Assembly (NCBI GenBank): GCA_945903645.1
Contig: CAMDOM010000002.1
Coordinates: forward strand, 1 to 64,000
Length of the DNA: 64,000 nt
Reading direction: 5' to 3'
Origin: Chryseobacterium gleum
GTDB taxonomy: Bacteria > Bacteroidota > Bacteroidia > UBA10329
Made by a program: the position numbers and the translations under genes. This document shows, one piece after another, positions 25,374 to 33,762 of this stretch. Under the pieces are notes generated by a model. The model made no database searches. It had not been told where the DNA came from and was given only the letters and a program-made list of their open reading frames with translations. The stretch's first letter is position 1. Each line of letters opens with the position of its first letter.

Positions 25374-25681
25374 GAGTTCGGGTTAAGCCATGAAATCATG
25401 TTTGAGTTTCTATTTGAAAAACAAACAGTTACATACTAGTTGGATGTTGTTTCTTCATTAAAAACATCTGATTGCCACAAAAACACAGATTTTCACAGAC
25501 ATATAGACACAGATTTTACTGCGTTCCGCAATGAGCTCCCGTTGGTCGGTTCAGTAAAAAATTCTGTGTGATTCTGTGTTTATTACGTTCCGCAATGAGC
25601 TGCCTCCAGTCGGTTCGGTGGCCATAAACATGTATATCAATATGTTGAATGGTTGTTGTCGTGTTCGCTTATCCCGAACTC
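25374..25681. repeat. Inverted-repeat-bounded element of about 308 bases
   Basis: GAGTTCGGGTTAAG (25374-25387) is inverted as CTTATCCCGAACTC (25668-25681), 13 of 14 matching, with weaker pairing on both sides. The interior holds two further repeat families and no gene. Confidence 0.5.
25494..25620. repeat. Nested hairpin with duplicated 34-base core
   Basis: Two cores begin with the same 16 bases, CGTTCCGCAATGAGCT, at 25522 and 25586 (64 bases apart), and share a CGGTTC-GT end. The first core is flanked by ACACAGATTTTACTG and its inverse CAGTAAAAAATTCTGTGT, so it sits as the loop of a long hairpin; a second ACACAGA/TCTGTGT pair lies outside. This resembles a small dispersed palindromic element rather than a CRISPR. 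Confidence 0.65.
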
Positions 25682-25787
25682 AGGTAAATAAAAACATCCG
25701 TCCGAGCGAACATATCGGAAAATCACCCTGTAGTCTAACTAAATAGTAATTTTTGTTCCTATCTTCCTTTCAAATTAAACCATCACC

Positions 25788-26756
25788 TTAATTACTAGCC
25801 GTTTTACCCAACGCCCTAAGCAACCGCTGTTTAAACGCGGGTTTGGTGTAATGGCAATAGTCTACTGTTTTAGCATGGGCTTCACGATTCACCAGCAGAT
25901 AGGCTTTGGTAGGGCCTTTTATAGTATGTTGGGTATCGTTTTCGGCTACGGCTACATAAGCAGGGATATTGGGTTCTACATCAAACTCGTTGGGGTAAAA
26001 CAGTACACCATACGTGGAGCAATCGAAGGGAATGAAGCCTTTGGTAGTGCCTATAAATGTGCGCCAAAAACCTTCCCAGCGTTTCATGTTGCGGTAAAGC
26101 CAGCGGTCGCCAGGGTTGTTGCTTTGCTTGAGAAAACCATATTCGGCTTTGGTAATAAACAGGCTATCCGAACAGTCGTAGCCCGCTAGAGTAATGGGGA
26201 TATCCATTGCTACAAGCAGACGGCCTGCAGTAGAATCCAAATCGAAATTGTAGTCGCTAAATCGGGCTTTGCCACTGGGGCTAAACACCATTCCGGGTCT
26301 TCTTCCGGCACAAAAACTGAGCGCCAGCACATTCTTCTGCAAATCGGGGCGTAGTTGCAGCGCTGTAGTCACATTGGTGGCAGGCCCAAGGGCAAGAATA
26401 ATTATGGGACCTTGCTCTAACGCTGTAATTATAGCTTGAGTGGCAGCGGTAGACTCACCAAGTTGCTTGTAAGATTTAGCGCCTTTAAACACAGGAATTG
26501 TGCGCCCATTGCCATACCATTTCACCAATTTGAGTACTGCAGTTTGAGCATAGTCCACATCTTGTACTAGGCTAATTCCTTGGATATCAAGCCCAGTATC
26601 ACGCAGCATCATCAGCAGCGTGATGGCGTCATCCATATCGCCCTTCAACTTGCCCGAAGCAATATCGGTATCGACCCAAACCCGAGCTTGCTGCGCAAAC
26701 ACAGGCGAGGAACACCTGAAAAACAACGCTGCGATAAAGCAAATTAGCAGTTTCAT
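25788..26756 (-). CDS. Exported nucleoside hydrolase-like protein
   Basis: A 322-residue protein with an N-terminal signal peptide (cleavage probably after VFA, residue 21). The mature part begins with the calcium-binding start of the inosine/uridine-preferring nucleoside hydrolase fold: VDTD at 28-31 and GDMDDA at 39-44, a small change from the usual DTDxGxDDA spacing. FDLDSTAG matches the later conserved region. The family splits the N-glycosidic bond of ribonucleosides. A secreted position implies scavenging outside the cytoplasm. One base separates it from the upstream kinase gene, so the two are one operon. Confidence 0.85.
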   Translation of the reverse strand: MKLLICFIAALFFRCSSPVFAQQARVWVDTDIASGKLKGDMDDAITLLMMLRDTGLDIQGISLVQDVDYAQTAVLKLVKWYGNGRTIPVFKGAKSYKQLGESTAATQAIITALEQGPIIILALGPATNVTTALQLRPDLQKNVLALSFCAGRRPGMVFSPSGKARFSDYNFDLDSTAGRLLVAMDIPITLAGYDCSDSLFITKAEYGFLKQSNNPGDRWLYRNMKRWEGFWRTFIGTTKGFIPFDCSTYGVLFYPNEFDVEPNIPAYVAVAENDTQHTIKGPTKAYLLVNREAHAKTVDYCHYTKPAFKQRLLRALGKTASN

Positions 26757-26757
26757 T

Positions 26758-27765
26758 TCACCCTTCTACTACCAACGAGCGTGCTTCTTCTAGCAAATCG
26801 AGGCGCTCCTGCAAGGTGAGTTCCAAAGGCAATTGGGCAACTCCAATAAGCCTGCGAATAATTTCGATTCCTGCAAACTTGGTAAACAAAGACCCATCAA
26901 ATTCCTTGTCGAAATGATAGTAGATAAACAAGTCTCTGATGAGCGAATCTGGCTGTTGGGCCATTTTTAGGTGCGCCACCGCCACGCCCAGCTCAAACTC
27001 TGGCCGACCAAAAAAACAAAACTCCGGGTCGATAATGCGAAATCCACTGGTAGTTTTGAGCCAACTACCGGGATAATAATCGCCATGAATTAGGGTGGTA
27101 CCGTTTGCATCGAGATAGATGCTTCCCAACTCGAGCGCCACTTCTTTGAGGCGATCATCTTGTCGATATTTTGCTGTGGCGTCTTGCAAACCAGCGCAAT
27201 AGGCATCCAAATCAATCCCATTATGTTCTTGAAGAGGCAGTTTGAAAATGTGCTCGTGGTTGAGCTTGCGCATTTCAATGTTCGAAATGCGTTCGGTAAT
27301 GGTTTTTTCGTTGAACAGAAAGTGCAATTCTGAAAGCACCTTCGCAATGCTGAGGATATCTTTTCTTGAAACAACCAATCCTTTTTTGTAGAGAAACGAA
27401 AAATCGCTGCTGGCACCTAAATCTTCCAGTGCAAGCAAATAATTGCTCTTGTCCATCCAAAGTACTTCTGGGGTGTAGGATTGAAAAAGGGTGTTTTGCC
27501 GAACAATGCGATAAAACTCAGCTTCCCATAGAATACGGTCTACAGGAGCCACTATTTGCGGATAGCGCTCCACATAGGGCCGCGACTGTTTAAGAATAAT
27601 ACTTCCAGTTTGAGTGGTCACCCGAAGGGTGCAATTCATGTTGCCTTCGCCAGCACTGGCCAACTCAACGATAGAATTATCTCTATCCAAATGCCCTTTT
27701 CCCCATAGAAAGAGCTGTAGCGCATGGCTATCGTTCTTATCAAGAAGGAAAACGTTGGAAGCCAT
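26758..27765 (-). CDS. Aminoglycoside/methylthioribose-kinase-like phosphotransferase
   Basis: A 335-residue protein with the APH/choline-kinase fold. Seen: nucleotide loop GEGNMNCTLRV (39-49), ATP lysine K59 in IILKQ, the catalytic HGDYYPG (227-233, Asp at 229), and the metal-binding IDPEF (245-249). GEGNMN, KQSRPYVERYP and DPEFCFFGRPEFELG resemble 5-methylthioribose kinase MtnK, so I favour a sugar kinase over drug resistance. A TACTTTCG element at 27793-27786 may start its transcript. Coupled to the nucleoside hydrolase gene, which suggests phosphorylation of a pentose released from nucleosides. Confidence 0.72.
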   Translation of the reverse strand: MASNVFLLDKNDSHALQLFLWGKGHLDRDNSIVELASAGEGNMNCTLRVTTQTGSIILKQSRPYVERYPQIVAPVDRILWEAEFYRIVRQNTLFQSYTPEVLWMDKSNYLLALEDLGASSDFSFLYKKGLVVSRKDILSIAKVLSELHFLFNEKTITERISNIEMRKLNHEHIFKLPLQEHNGIDLDAYCAGLQDATAKYRQDDRLKEVALELGSIYLDANGTTLIHGDYYPGSWLKTTSGFRIIDPEFCFFGRPEFELGVAVAHLKMAQQPDSLIRDLFIYYHFDKEFDGSLFTKFAGIEIIRRLIGVAQLPLELTLQERLDLLEEARSLVVEG

Positions 27766-27878
27766 GTTTTAAAAAGTAACCGTGGCGAAAGTAGCCAGTT
27801 TGCCAAGTAGAATTGGCGCAATAGGCTACAAAGTGCCGCATTTGCACTCGCTTGATAAACAACCGTTTCGCCAGACTA

Positions 27879-28331
27879 CTAAAAACTCAGGGTGGTGCCC
27901 ATTTTCTTTGGAACGAGTTTGCCCGTATCTAACAACTGAAGCAGTTGTAGAATGGCATTTTCGTAATCCCTTGCCAATTCATTTCGCGAAAGATGAAGCA
28001 CGCCATCGCTCAGCTTTAGGTGTGCTTGCTGTGCATCGAAAAGTAGTAAATTGCCAGGAATTAAGCTATGCGACATGTGGCTGCGCAGTTGGCTATACAA
28101 GTCTACTTTAGCATTTGCTTCACTATATGTTTTAGGAAATAGCACCCGCAGGGCAATGTTGAATCTACTACGCCCTAGGTCTTTGGCTTTGAATGGTTTA
28201 CTATCAAGCAAAGCGCCACACACTTCGATGCCATGCGCCACTGCTGCAAGTGTGTGCATACGCACCCCACTTTGGTGCATCACGCGAACCTCGTCTAGCA
28301 ATACCGCTTGGATGAACGGTCGTAATTCCAC
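27879..28331 (-). CDS. Conserved hypothetical protein
   Basis: A 150-residue protein of mixed helix and strand pattern with no signal peptide, membrane segment or recognised motif. It begins 3 bases after the stop of the coiled-coil lipoprotein gene on the same strand, so the pair is almost certainly co-transcribed. I do not recognise a family. Codon use looks like that of its neighbours and the frame is clean, which supports a real gene. Confidence 0.65.
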   Translation of the reverse strand: MELRPFIQAVLLDEVRVMHQSGVRMHTLAAVAHGIEVCGALLDSKPFKAKDLGRSRFNIALRVLFPKTYSEANAKVDLYSQLRSHMSHSLIPGNLLLFDAQQAHLKLSDGVLHLSRNELARDYENAILQLLQLLDTGKLVPKKMGTTLSF

Positions 28332-28334
28332 AGA

Positions 28335-29204
28335 TTATGGAACTACGATAACCAACACTTTGGAATTTCTCCAAAATGCATCTGGGTCGGAAACTACCAG
28401 TTTATCGGCAGTTTTTTCGCCAACAATTTCGTAGCTATGCTTTGGATGAGAAGAAACGATTTCGGCTTTTTTAGCTCCAATGGCAAACTCACGCGTTTCC
28501 TTTATGTTGATTTTGATTAAATCTTCATAAGTAACGTTACCAGAAACTTTTTTCACACCGCCCATTCCGAGAAACGCGCCTTCGCGGTCAATTATTTTGC
28601 GTTCCATCAAGTCTTTCTTGGTTCCTTTTACCCAATAAGCAGTCATTAGCTCGCCCTCTTTTGTAGTAATAACGCGGTCTTTTTCTTGTATCACCTCTTC
28701 TTTGCGTTCGCCTTCTACTGCCAATTGGTCAATGTCGGCCACTAGCTCATCAATGTAGATGTCGGCCTGAGCCAATTTATCGCGAAGCACTGCGATTTCC
28801 GCATCTTTATCGGCCAAGTCCTGTTTCAGCTTTGCAATTAGTTTATTGAGTTTTTCTGAACCAATGCTGCTGTTTTTCAACTTGCGTTCAAGCTCGGCAA
28901 TTTGCTCTTTATTGCTGCGCATTTTCTCGTAGATGGAGCGCATATCGCCCAAAATATCTTCTTCGGCTGTAGCGTTGGTGCCTGTTTCGCCAACTGTTTT
29001 GGCGGTCACAATACCTTCAAGGGCTTTGATGCTATCTAGATTGCCCTGAATGTTGGTTAGCGATGTGATGAAACCATCAATATCTGCGTCTTTTTGCTCA
29101 GAAAGCTGTTTGAGGCGTTCTACTTCAGATTGAAGTTCTTTATCTGGTTCGGCACAGCTAAAAATTGAAACTGATACTAAAATTGCTAAAGCTAATCTCT
29201 TCAT
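28335..29204 (-). CDS. Coiled-coil lipoprotein
   Basis: A 289-residue lipoprotein: signal peptide with lipobox IFSC, lipidated cysteine C17. Residues about 22-190 are predicted coiled coil by eye, with heptad-like runs of E, K, L and I (LQSEVERLKQLSEQKDADI, LNKLIAKLKQDLADKDAEI). The C-terminal 90 residues are beta-rich (FLGMGGVKKVSGNVTYEDL, HSYEIVGEKTADKLVVSDP) and may be a small globular head. This layout recurs in Bacteroidota cell-envelope proteins without known function. A good promoter lies just upstream; the 150-residue gene follows. Confidence 0.85.
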   Translation of the reverse strand: MKRLALAILVSVSIFSCAEPDKELQSEVERLKQLSEQKDADIDGFITSLTNIQGNLDSIKALEGIVTAKTVGETGTNATAEEDILGDMRSIYEKMRSNKEQIAELERKLKNSSIGSEKLNKLIAKLKQDLADKDAEIAVLRDKLAQADIYIDELVADIDQLAVEGERKEEVIQEKDRVITTKEGELMTAYWVKGTKKDLMERKIIDREGAFLGMGGVKKVSGNVTYEDLIKINIKETREFAIGAKKAEIVSSHPKHSYEIVGEKTADKLVVSDPDAFWRNSKVLVIVVP

Positions 29205-29223
29205 GATTATTGATTTAAGCCGC

Positions 29224-29255
29224 CAAAGGTAGCTGATTTGGGTGCGTTAAAGCAA
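29224..29255 (-). promoter_or_regulatory. Promoter of the coiled-coil lipoprotein gene
   Basis: On the minus strand TTG (29255-29253), a 21-base spacer and TACCTTTG (29231-29224) match the Bacteroidota consensus, 19 bases before the ATG. Confidence 0.68.
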
Positions 29256-29341
29256 TTAAGATTTAGATGCGGTGAAAGGACACCAGATAAACTATTGTTG
29301 CAAGACACGCAGTATTGCTAGTTCTTTCCGAAATTGCCGGC

Positions 29342-30040
29342 ATGGAATACAAACAGTTGTCAGGAATTCGGTCTTGGGCAGAAGATGATCGTCCGCGGGA
29401 AAAACTTCTATTAAAAGGACGTTCCGTGCTTAGCGATGCAGAGTTGATTGCCATACTTATTGCCTCAGGAAACAACGAAGAAAGCGCTGTGGCACTGTCG
29501 AAACGCATTTTAGCATCCATTAACAACGATTTGAATGCATTGGGAAAAATGAATGTGAAGGACTTAACTACGTTCAAAGGAATTGGCGAGGCGAAGGCAA
29601 TTTCCATTATTGCCGCAATGGAATTGGGCAGAAGACGCAAAGAGAGTGAACCACAGAAAAAGGCCAAAATAACTTCGAGTAGAATGGCTTTTGAAGTGTT
29701 GTATCCCTTCGTTAGCGACTTGCAACATGAGGAATTTTGGGTTGTTTTTGTGGATAGAGGCAATCGAATTTTAGGGGTAGAAAACGTGAGCAAAGGCGGA
29801 GTAGACGGCACTTTGGCCGATGCGCGTCTTATTTTTCGGCCTGCATTGCAGCACTTGGCATCGGGCGTAATTTTATGTCATAATCACCCATCGGGCAATG
29901 TAAATCCAAGTCAGGATGATATTGACCTTACTCGAAAATTGAGAATTGCAGGAAAAAGTTTGGAAATACCCGTGCTCGACCACATTATTATTGGCAATGC
30001 GGATTTCTACAGTTTTGCAGATAACGGGATGCTTATATGA
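29342..30040 (+). CDS. radC: RadC family protein (JAB/MPN domain)
   Basis: A 232-residue protein: helix-hairpin-helix-like N-terminal UPF0758 part (WAEDDRPREKLLLKG, LGKMNVKDLTTFKGIGEAKA) and a C-terminal JAB1/MPN metal-binding domain with HNHPSG and SQDD. RadC proteins are usual in chromosomes and mobile elements; the old link to DNA repair is not well supported. I use the ATG at 29342 (MEYKQLSGIRSW); nine residues upstream do not match the family. The stop overlaps the next gene in ATGA. Confidence 0.9.
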   Translation: MEYKQLSGIRSWAEDDRPREKLLLKGRSVLSDAELIAILIASGNNEESAVALSKRILASINNDLNALGKMNVKDLTTFKGIGEAKAISIIAAMELGRRRKESEPQKKAKITSSRMAFEVLYPFVSDLQHEEFWVVFVDRGNRILGVENVSKGGVDGTLADARLIFRPALQHLASGVILCHNHPSGNVNPSQDDIDLTRKLRIAGKSLEIPVLDHIIIGNADFYSFADNGMLI

Positions 30041-31365
30041 GTTCCAACATCCTTGTATTTGCAGGAAACATAACGCCTCGGGTGCGTTACATTTTCACAT
30101 TACTACTGGAAGATCGACTTGGTTTAAAAACCAGTTTCACCGATAATAGTGCGCAGTTCGAAGAGCAGATAGGAGTGAAATTGAGTTATGCGAAGGATGC
30201 CATTTCGGACGAACTGCATTTCGATTGCCACCCGCTATTGTTTGAAACATGCATTCGTTCTGTAGAAACTACTGTCACAAAAGCCAATGGAATTATTCAG
30301 TTGTTTGAAATCTCTGAGCAACGTGGCACATTGCGTTTCGACCCATTTGCTGCGGCTTTCTTTATGCTAACGCGGTATGAGGAATATCTTCCTTCCAAAA
30401 CAGATGAATTTGGTCGGTTTGACGCCACCGAGAGTATGGCTTTCCGCAATGGATTTCTAGGCGAGCCGGTGGTGGATCAATGGACGCATCTTATTAAAGA
30501 TATCCTTAAAACGCGATTTCCTGAACTTGAATTCAAGAAATCGGAATACTCGTTTACATCAACTATTGATGTGGATAATGCGTTCGCCTACAGTAATAAG
30601 GGCATTTGGCGCAGCTTTGGTGGTATAGGAAAAAGCATAATTGCACGAAATTGGAATGATATTACCGCAAGAATTAGAGCCCTAATTGGCGTGATTCCCG
30701 ACCCCTACGACACATATGCGTATCTGCAGCAAGCGCACCAAAATGCAAGCGCAACTGTCATTTACTTCTTTCTGCTCGGCAACCGTGGTACTTATGACAA
30801 GAATGTGGCACACACCAATGTTGCATTACGTAAGTTAATTCAACTTTTAGGGAAGAGCGCGCAAGTTGGCATACATCCAAGCTTTCAATCCAATCACGAT
30901 ACTGCTTTGATTGCTGTAGAAAAATTACGTTTAGAAGAAATTGTAAGTGGACCAATCACTAGAAGCCGACAGCATTTCATAATGCTTTCTTTGCCAAGCA
31001 CTTACCGAAATTTGGTTAAATGCGGGATTAAAGAAGACTACTCAATGGGCTATGCCACACATCTAGGATTTCGGGCAAGTACAGCCATTCCATATTTGCA
31101 TTATGATTTGACCAGCGAGGAATGCACGGCTTTACGCATTTTCCCCTTTACCTATATGGACGGAACGTTTAAACACTATTTGAAGCAAACTCCCCAAGAA
31201 TCCATGCTAGAAATAGACCAGTTGGTGGAGCGTGTTCGTAAAGTTGACGGGCATTTCATCACTATTTGGCACAATGAAACCGTTAGAAATACAGGCGAAT
31301 GGCGCGATTGGAGGCAGGTGTTTGAACATACGCTTAAAGTTGCTAATGCGACAACAAAGCACTGA
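30037..31365 (+). CDS. Polysaccharide deacetylase family protein with DUF7033-like N-terminus
   Basis: A 442-residue cytoplasmic-looking protein. The first about 130 residues resemble the N-terminal domain found before deacetylase modules in Bacteroidota (RFDPFAAAFFMLTRYEEYLP, with the RFDATES stretch). The remainder has the NodB-like layout: TSTIDVDNAF for the catalytic/metal aspartate pair, IGIHPS-like VGIHPSFQS for the zinc histidine, and a final ITIWHNET. It probably removes acetyl groups from a cell-envelope glycan or belongs to polysaccharide biosynthesis. Translationally coupled to radC through ATGA overlap. Confidence 0.8.
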   Translation: MSSNILVFAGNITPRVRYIFTLLLEDRLGLKTSFTDNSAQFEEQIGVKLSYAKDAISDELHFDCHPLLFETCIRSVETTVTKANGIIQLFEISEQRGTLRFDPFAAAFFMLTRYEEYLPSKTDEFGRFDATESMAFRNGFLGEPVVDQWTHLIKDILKTRFPELEFKKSEYSFTSTIDVDNAFAYSNKGIWRSFGGIGKSIIARNWNDITARIRALIGVIPDPYDTYAYLQQAHQNASATVIYFFLLGNRGTYDKNVAHTNVALRKLIQLLGKSAQVGIHPSFQSNHDTALIAVEKLRLEEIVSGPITRSRQHFIMLSLPSTYRNLVKCGIKEDYSMGYATHLGFRASTAIPYLHYDLTSEECTALRIFPFTYMDGTFKHYLKQTPQESMLEIDQLVERVRKVDGHFITIWHNETVRNTGEWRDWRQVFEHTLKVANATTKH

Positions 31366-31421
31366 CCTGAACGATTTAACTTTACCGCTGCCGAAACCAA
31401 TTCAATCAACCCTACATTTTT

Positions 31422-32078
31422 ATGGAAAAGACCCACATACTTGCCGGAAAGGGCTCACTAATAGACCGATTTATTGCTGAGTTGCGCGATGTGAATGTTC
31501 AGAAGGACCGAATGCGTTTTAGACGAAACCTAGAGCGCATTGGCGAAATTATCGGCTACGAATTGAGCAAGAAATTGACATGGCAAGATGATTTGGTAAC
31601 CACGCCATTGGGCGATGCCAATGTGTTAAAACTAGATAGTCAGCCTATTTTAGCTACCATACTAAGAGCAGGACTTCCGTTGCATCAAGGCTTGCTCAAC
31701 TATTTTGACGCAGCAGACAATGCATTTATCTCTGCCTATCGTATGAACCACAGGGACAATGGCACTTTTGATGTGCGGGTAGAATACCTCTCAAGTCCAT
31801 TGGTGGAAGGACGTGTGGTTATACTTTCAGATCCTATGTTGGCCACTGGCTTGTCTATGGTTTTGGCTTACAAAGCGTTGCTTCGAAAAGGAACGCCCAA
31901 GCATTTGCATATCGTAACAGCCATTGCAAGCACGCAAGGATTGGAATATCTAAAATCAAATCTTCCAAGCAATTGCACAATTTGGATAGCCGCATTGGAT
32001 GAAGAATTAACAGCTCATAGCTACATTGTTCCAGGACTGGGCGATGCAGGAGACTTGGCCTATGGCACCAAGGAATAA
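31422..32078 (+). CDS. upp: Uracil phosphoribosyltransferase
   Basis: A 218-residue cytoplasmic salvage enzyme forming UMP from uracil and PRPP. Seen: FRRNLERIGEIIGYEL, ATILRAGLPLHQG, the PRPP-binding loop ILSDPMLATGLSM, and a C-terminal PGLGDAGDLAYG that matches the uracil-specific tail of Upp. Slightly longer than E. coli Upp, as usual in this phylum. It starts 56 bases after the deacetylase gene. Confidence 0.93.
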   Translation: MEKTHILAGKGSLIDRFIAELRDVNVQKDRMRFRRNLERIGEIIGYELSKKLTWQDDLVTTPLGDANVLKLDSQPILATILRAGLPLHQGLLNYFDAADNAFISAYRMNHRDNGTFDVRVEYLSSPLVEGRVVILSDPMLATGLSMVLAYKALLRKGTPKHLHIVTAIASTQGLEYLKSNLPSNCTIWIAALDEELTAHSYIVPGLGDAGDLAYGTKE

Positions 32079-32124
32079 TGCATAAATTGATGGGGAGAAG
32101 AGAAGGAATTACAGCTTTCTGCTG

Positions 32125-32571
32125 ATGGAGAAGGCGCTACAAGTTTTGTTAGTGTTAATTCTGAGCGGCACCAAATTTCTAACTGCACCTATTACTGCGC
32201 TAAATATTGGATTTAGTTTTCTTCAAACCCTTATTATAACTACCGTTGGTGGAATTTTAGGTGTTCTTTTTTTTTACCACTTAAGCGGATTTCTAGTGTA
32301 TGTGATGGTAAAAATTAGGCCTAAAACTTCGTTTGAAAAAACGAAAAGCAAGAAGCGAGTTTTCACTTGGAAAAACAAATTAATTATTCGAGTAAAGCGC
32401 GATTTTGGCCTTGTTGGTTTAGCTGGCCTTACTCCTATTTTCTTATCTATTCCCCTTGGAACCTTTCTAGCCGCTCGTTTCTTCGAGAACAAAAAGAAGG
32501 TATTGCTGTACCTCTTTGCATCGGTTTTGGTGTGGTCGGTCATTATTTCGTCCGTTGTTCTCGTTTTCTAA
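32125..32571 (+). CDS. Small integral membrane protein
   Basis: A 148-residue protein with an N-terminal hydrophobic hairpin (about 1-65), a basic central loop rich in lysine (RPKTSFEKTKSKKRVF), and a second hairpin (about 95-148) containing the proline-rich turn LAGLTPIFLSIPLGTFLAAR. The layout resembles small-multidrug-export-like membrane families, but the match is only by pattern and transport is not shown. Nine bases separate it from the HAD gene on the same strand. Confidence 0.7.
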   Translation: MEKALQVLLVLILSGTKFLTAPITALNIGFSFLQTLIITTVGGILGVLFFYHLSGFLVYVMVKIRPKTSFEKTKSKKRVFTWKNKLIIRVKRDFGLVGLAGLTPIFLSIPLGTFLAARFFENKKKVLLYLFASVLVWSVIISSVVLVF

Positions 32572-32580
32572 TCTAACAGA

Positions 32581-33273
32581 ATGCTGCGTTTTATCGAACA
32601 TATATTTTTCGACCTAGACCGCACGCTTTGGGATTTTGACGGAAATTCAAACGAAACGCTGTCAGAACTCTTCAACGAATTGCAAATTGGCGCACGTACA
32701 GGTGCCACAGCAGAAGAATTCATTCAAGTTTACTTACCCATAAACGAGCGGTATTGGGAAGATTACAGACTTGAAAAACTAACACAAACTCAGCTTCGAT
32801 CTGGACGATTTAGTGATGCATTTGCCCATTTTGGCCTTGTTAATAATGAGCTTTCGCAAGCCATGGGAGACGCTTACGTGGCTAGAAGTCCGCATAAAAC
32901 AGCTTTAATTGATGGCGCGTTGGATTTGCTAAATCATCTTAACTCACGCTACCATTTGCACATCATCACCAATGGATTCGAAGAAGTGCAGCACATTAAA
33001 ATGCATGCTTCGGGTATAACCCCATTTTTCAAGGAAATCATTACATCTGAACGTGCAGGAGTGAAAAAGCCAAATCCTGAAATTTTCAATTTTGCCGAGA
33101 ATTTAACAAACGCTAAACCAGAGCAATGCCTAATGATTGGTGATCATTTTGAAGCCGATATTGAAGGCGCATCTAATGTGGATTGGAAATCAATTTACTT
33201 CGAACCGCTGGGTAACAAGGATGGAAACCACATCCATGTTAAATCACTTCGAGAAATAATTACCTTGCTTTAG
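32581..33273 (+). CDS. yjjG: HAD-superfamily nucleotidase, YjjG family
   Basis: A 230-residue HAD hydrolase. Motif I is FFDLDRTLWDF with D11 and D13, motif II is IITNGF, motif III the lysine in VKKPNPEIF and motif IV GDHFEADIEGA. The LDRTLWDF form is typical of YjjG-type pyrimidine 5'-nucleotidases that remove noncanonical nucleoside monophosphates. Cytoplasmic. The stop overlaps the convergent thioesterase stop by four bases (TTAG read on both strands), so there is no terminator between the two. Confidence 0.88.
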   Translation: MLRFIEHIFFDLDRTLWDFDGNSNETLSELFNELQIGARTGATAEEFIQVYLPINERYWEDYRLEKLTQTQLRSGRFSDAFAHFGLVNNELSQAMGDAYVARSPHKTALIDGALDLLNHLNSRYHLHIITNGFEEVQHIKMHASGITPFFKEIITSERAGVKKPNPEIFNFAENLTNAKPEQCLMIGDHFEADIEGASNVDWKSIYFEPLGNKDGNHIHVKSLREIITLL

Positions 33274-33683
33274 GGATTCGAGATAAATGGCCTCAAAGCA
33301 TCCACAAAAAAAGTGGGCGCACGCATGGGGCGCATAGTTTGGCTATCCACAAATACCAATTGCGTCATTCCAGTATTAAGCAGTTCCCCATTGCTATCCT
33401 GAATTTCATAATGAAAATCAACTCGTGCGCGCGGCAAAGCATGAATTCGAGTGATTACAGTTAGCTCTTGATCGTAGTATGCTGGTTTGCGAAAATTAGA
33501 CTCCATTTTCACCACAGGCATCATTATTCCTTGGGCCTCCATTTCTGCGTAGCTCAATCCAAAAGCCCGAATAGCTTCTACCCTTCCAATCTCATAATAC
33601 TGCGCATAGTTGCCGTGATAGACATAGCCCATGCGATCTACTTCAGAATAGCGAACCCTCAATTTTGTTCGATGCTCAAACAT
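33270..33683 (-). CDS. Hotdog-fold acyl-CoA thioesterase (YbgC/FadM type)
   Basis: A 137-residue 4-hydroxybenzoyl-CoA-thioesterase-like protein. The active-site region is VRYSEVDRMGYVYHGNY with the catalytic aspartate D16, followed by the hot-dog helix (YYEIGRVEAIRAFGLSYAEME). The closest named groups are YbgC and FadM; they hydrolyse short or medium acyl-CoA. Full length for the family. Convergent and overlapping with the HAD gene. Confidence 0.87.
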   Translation of the reverse strand: MFEHRTKLRVRYSEVDRMGYVYHGNYAQYYEIGRVEAIRAFGLSYAEMEAQGIMMPVVKMESNFRKPAYYDQELTVITRIHALPRARVDFHYEIQDSNGELLNTGMTQLVFVDSQTMRPMRAPTFFVDALRPFISNP

Positions 33684-33762
33684 CCTTTTTGTTAGCTTAA
33701 ATAGTGATCAAACCTACGAACGACTTGCGCAATTCAAACGGCTATCTTATTAACTTGCGACC

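Larger units (their letters stand above)
25059..25787. other. 729-base gene-free spacer with nested repeats
   Basis: No credible gene on either strand. It should contain the promoter of the SpoIIE gene, though no clear TAnnTTTG was found. The central part (about 25374-25681) holds a long inverted repeat at its edges and a pair of 34-base direct repeats inside, described separately. Confidence 0.6.

Noticed and set aside
25522-25619. The two equal-spaced repeats as a CRISPR array.
   Set aside because: Only two units, no cas genes in the window, and the spacer contains inverted flanking sequence, which fits a hairpin repeat instead.
26758-27765. An aminoglycoside resistance gene.
   Set aside because: The fold is right, but GEGNMN and DPEF motifs and the operon with a nucleoside hydrolase point to a sugar kinase.
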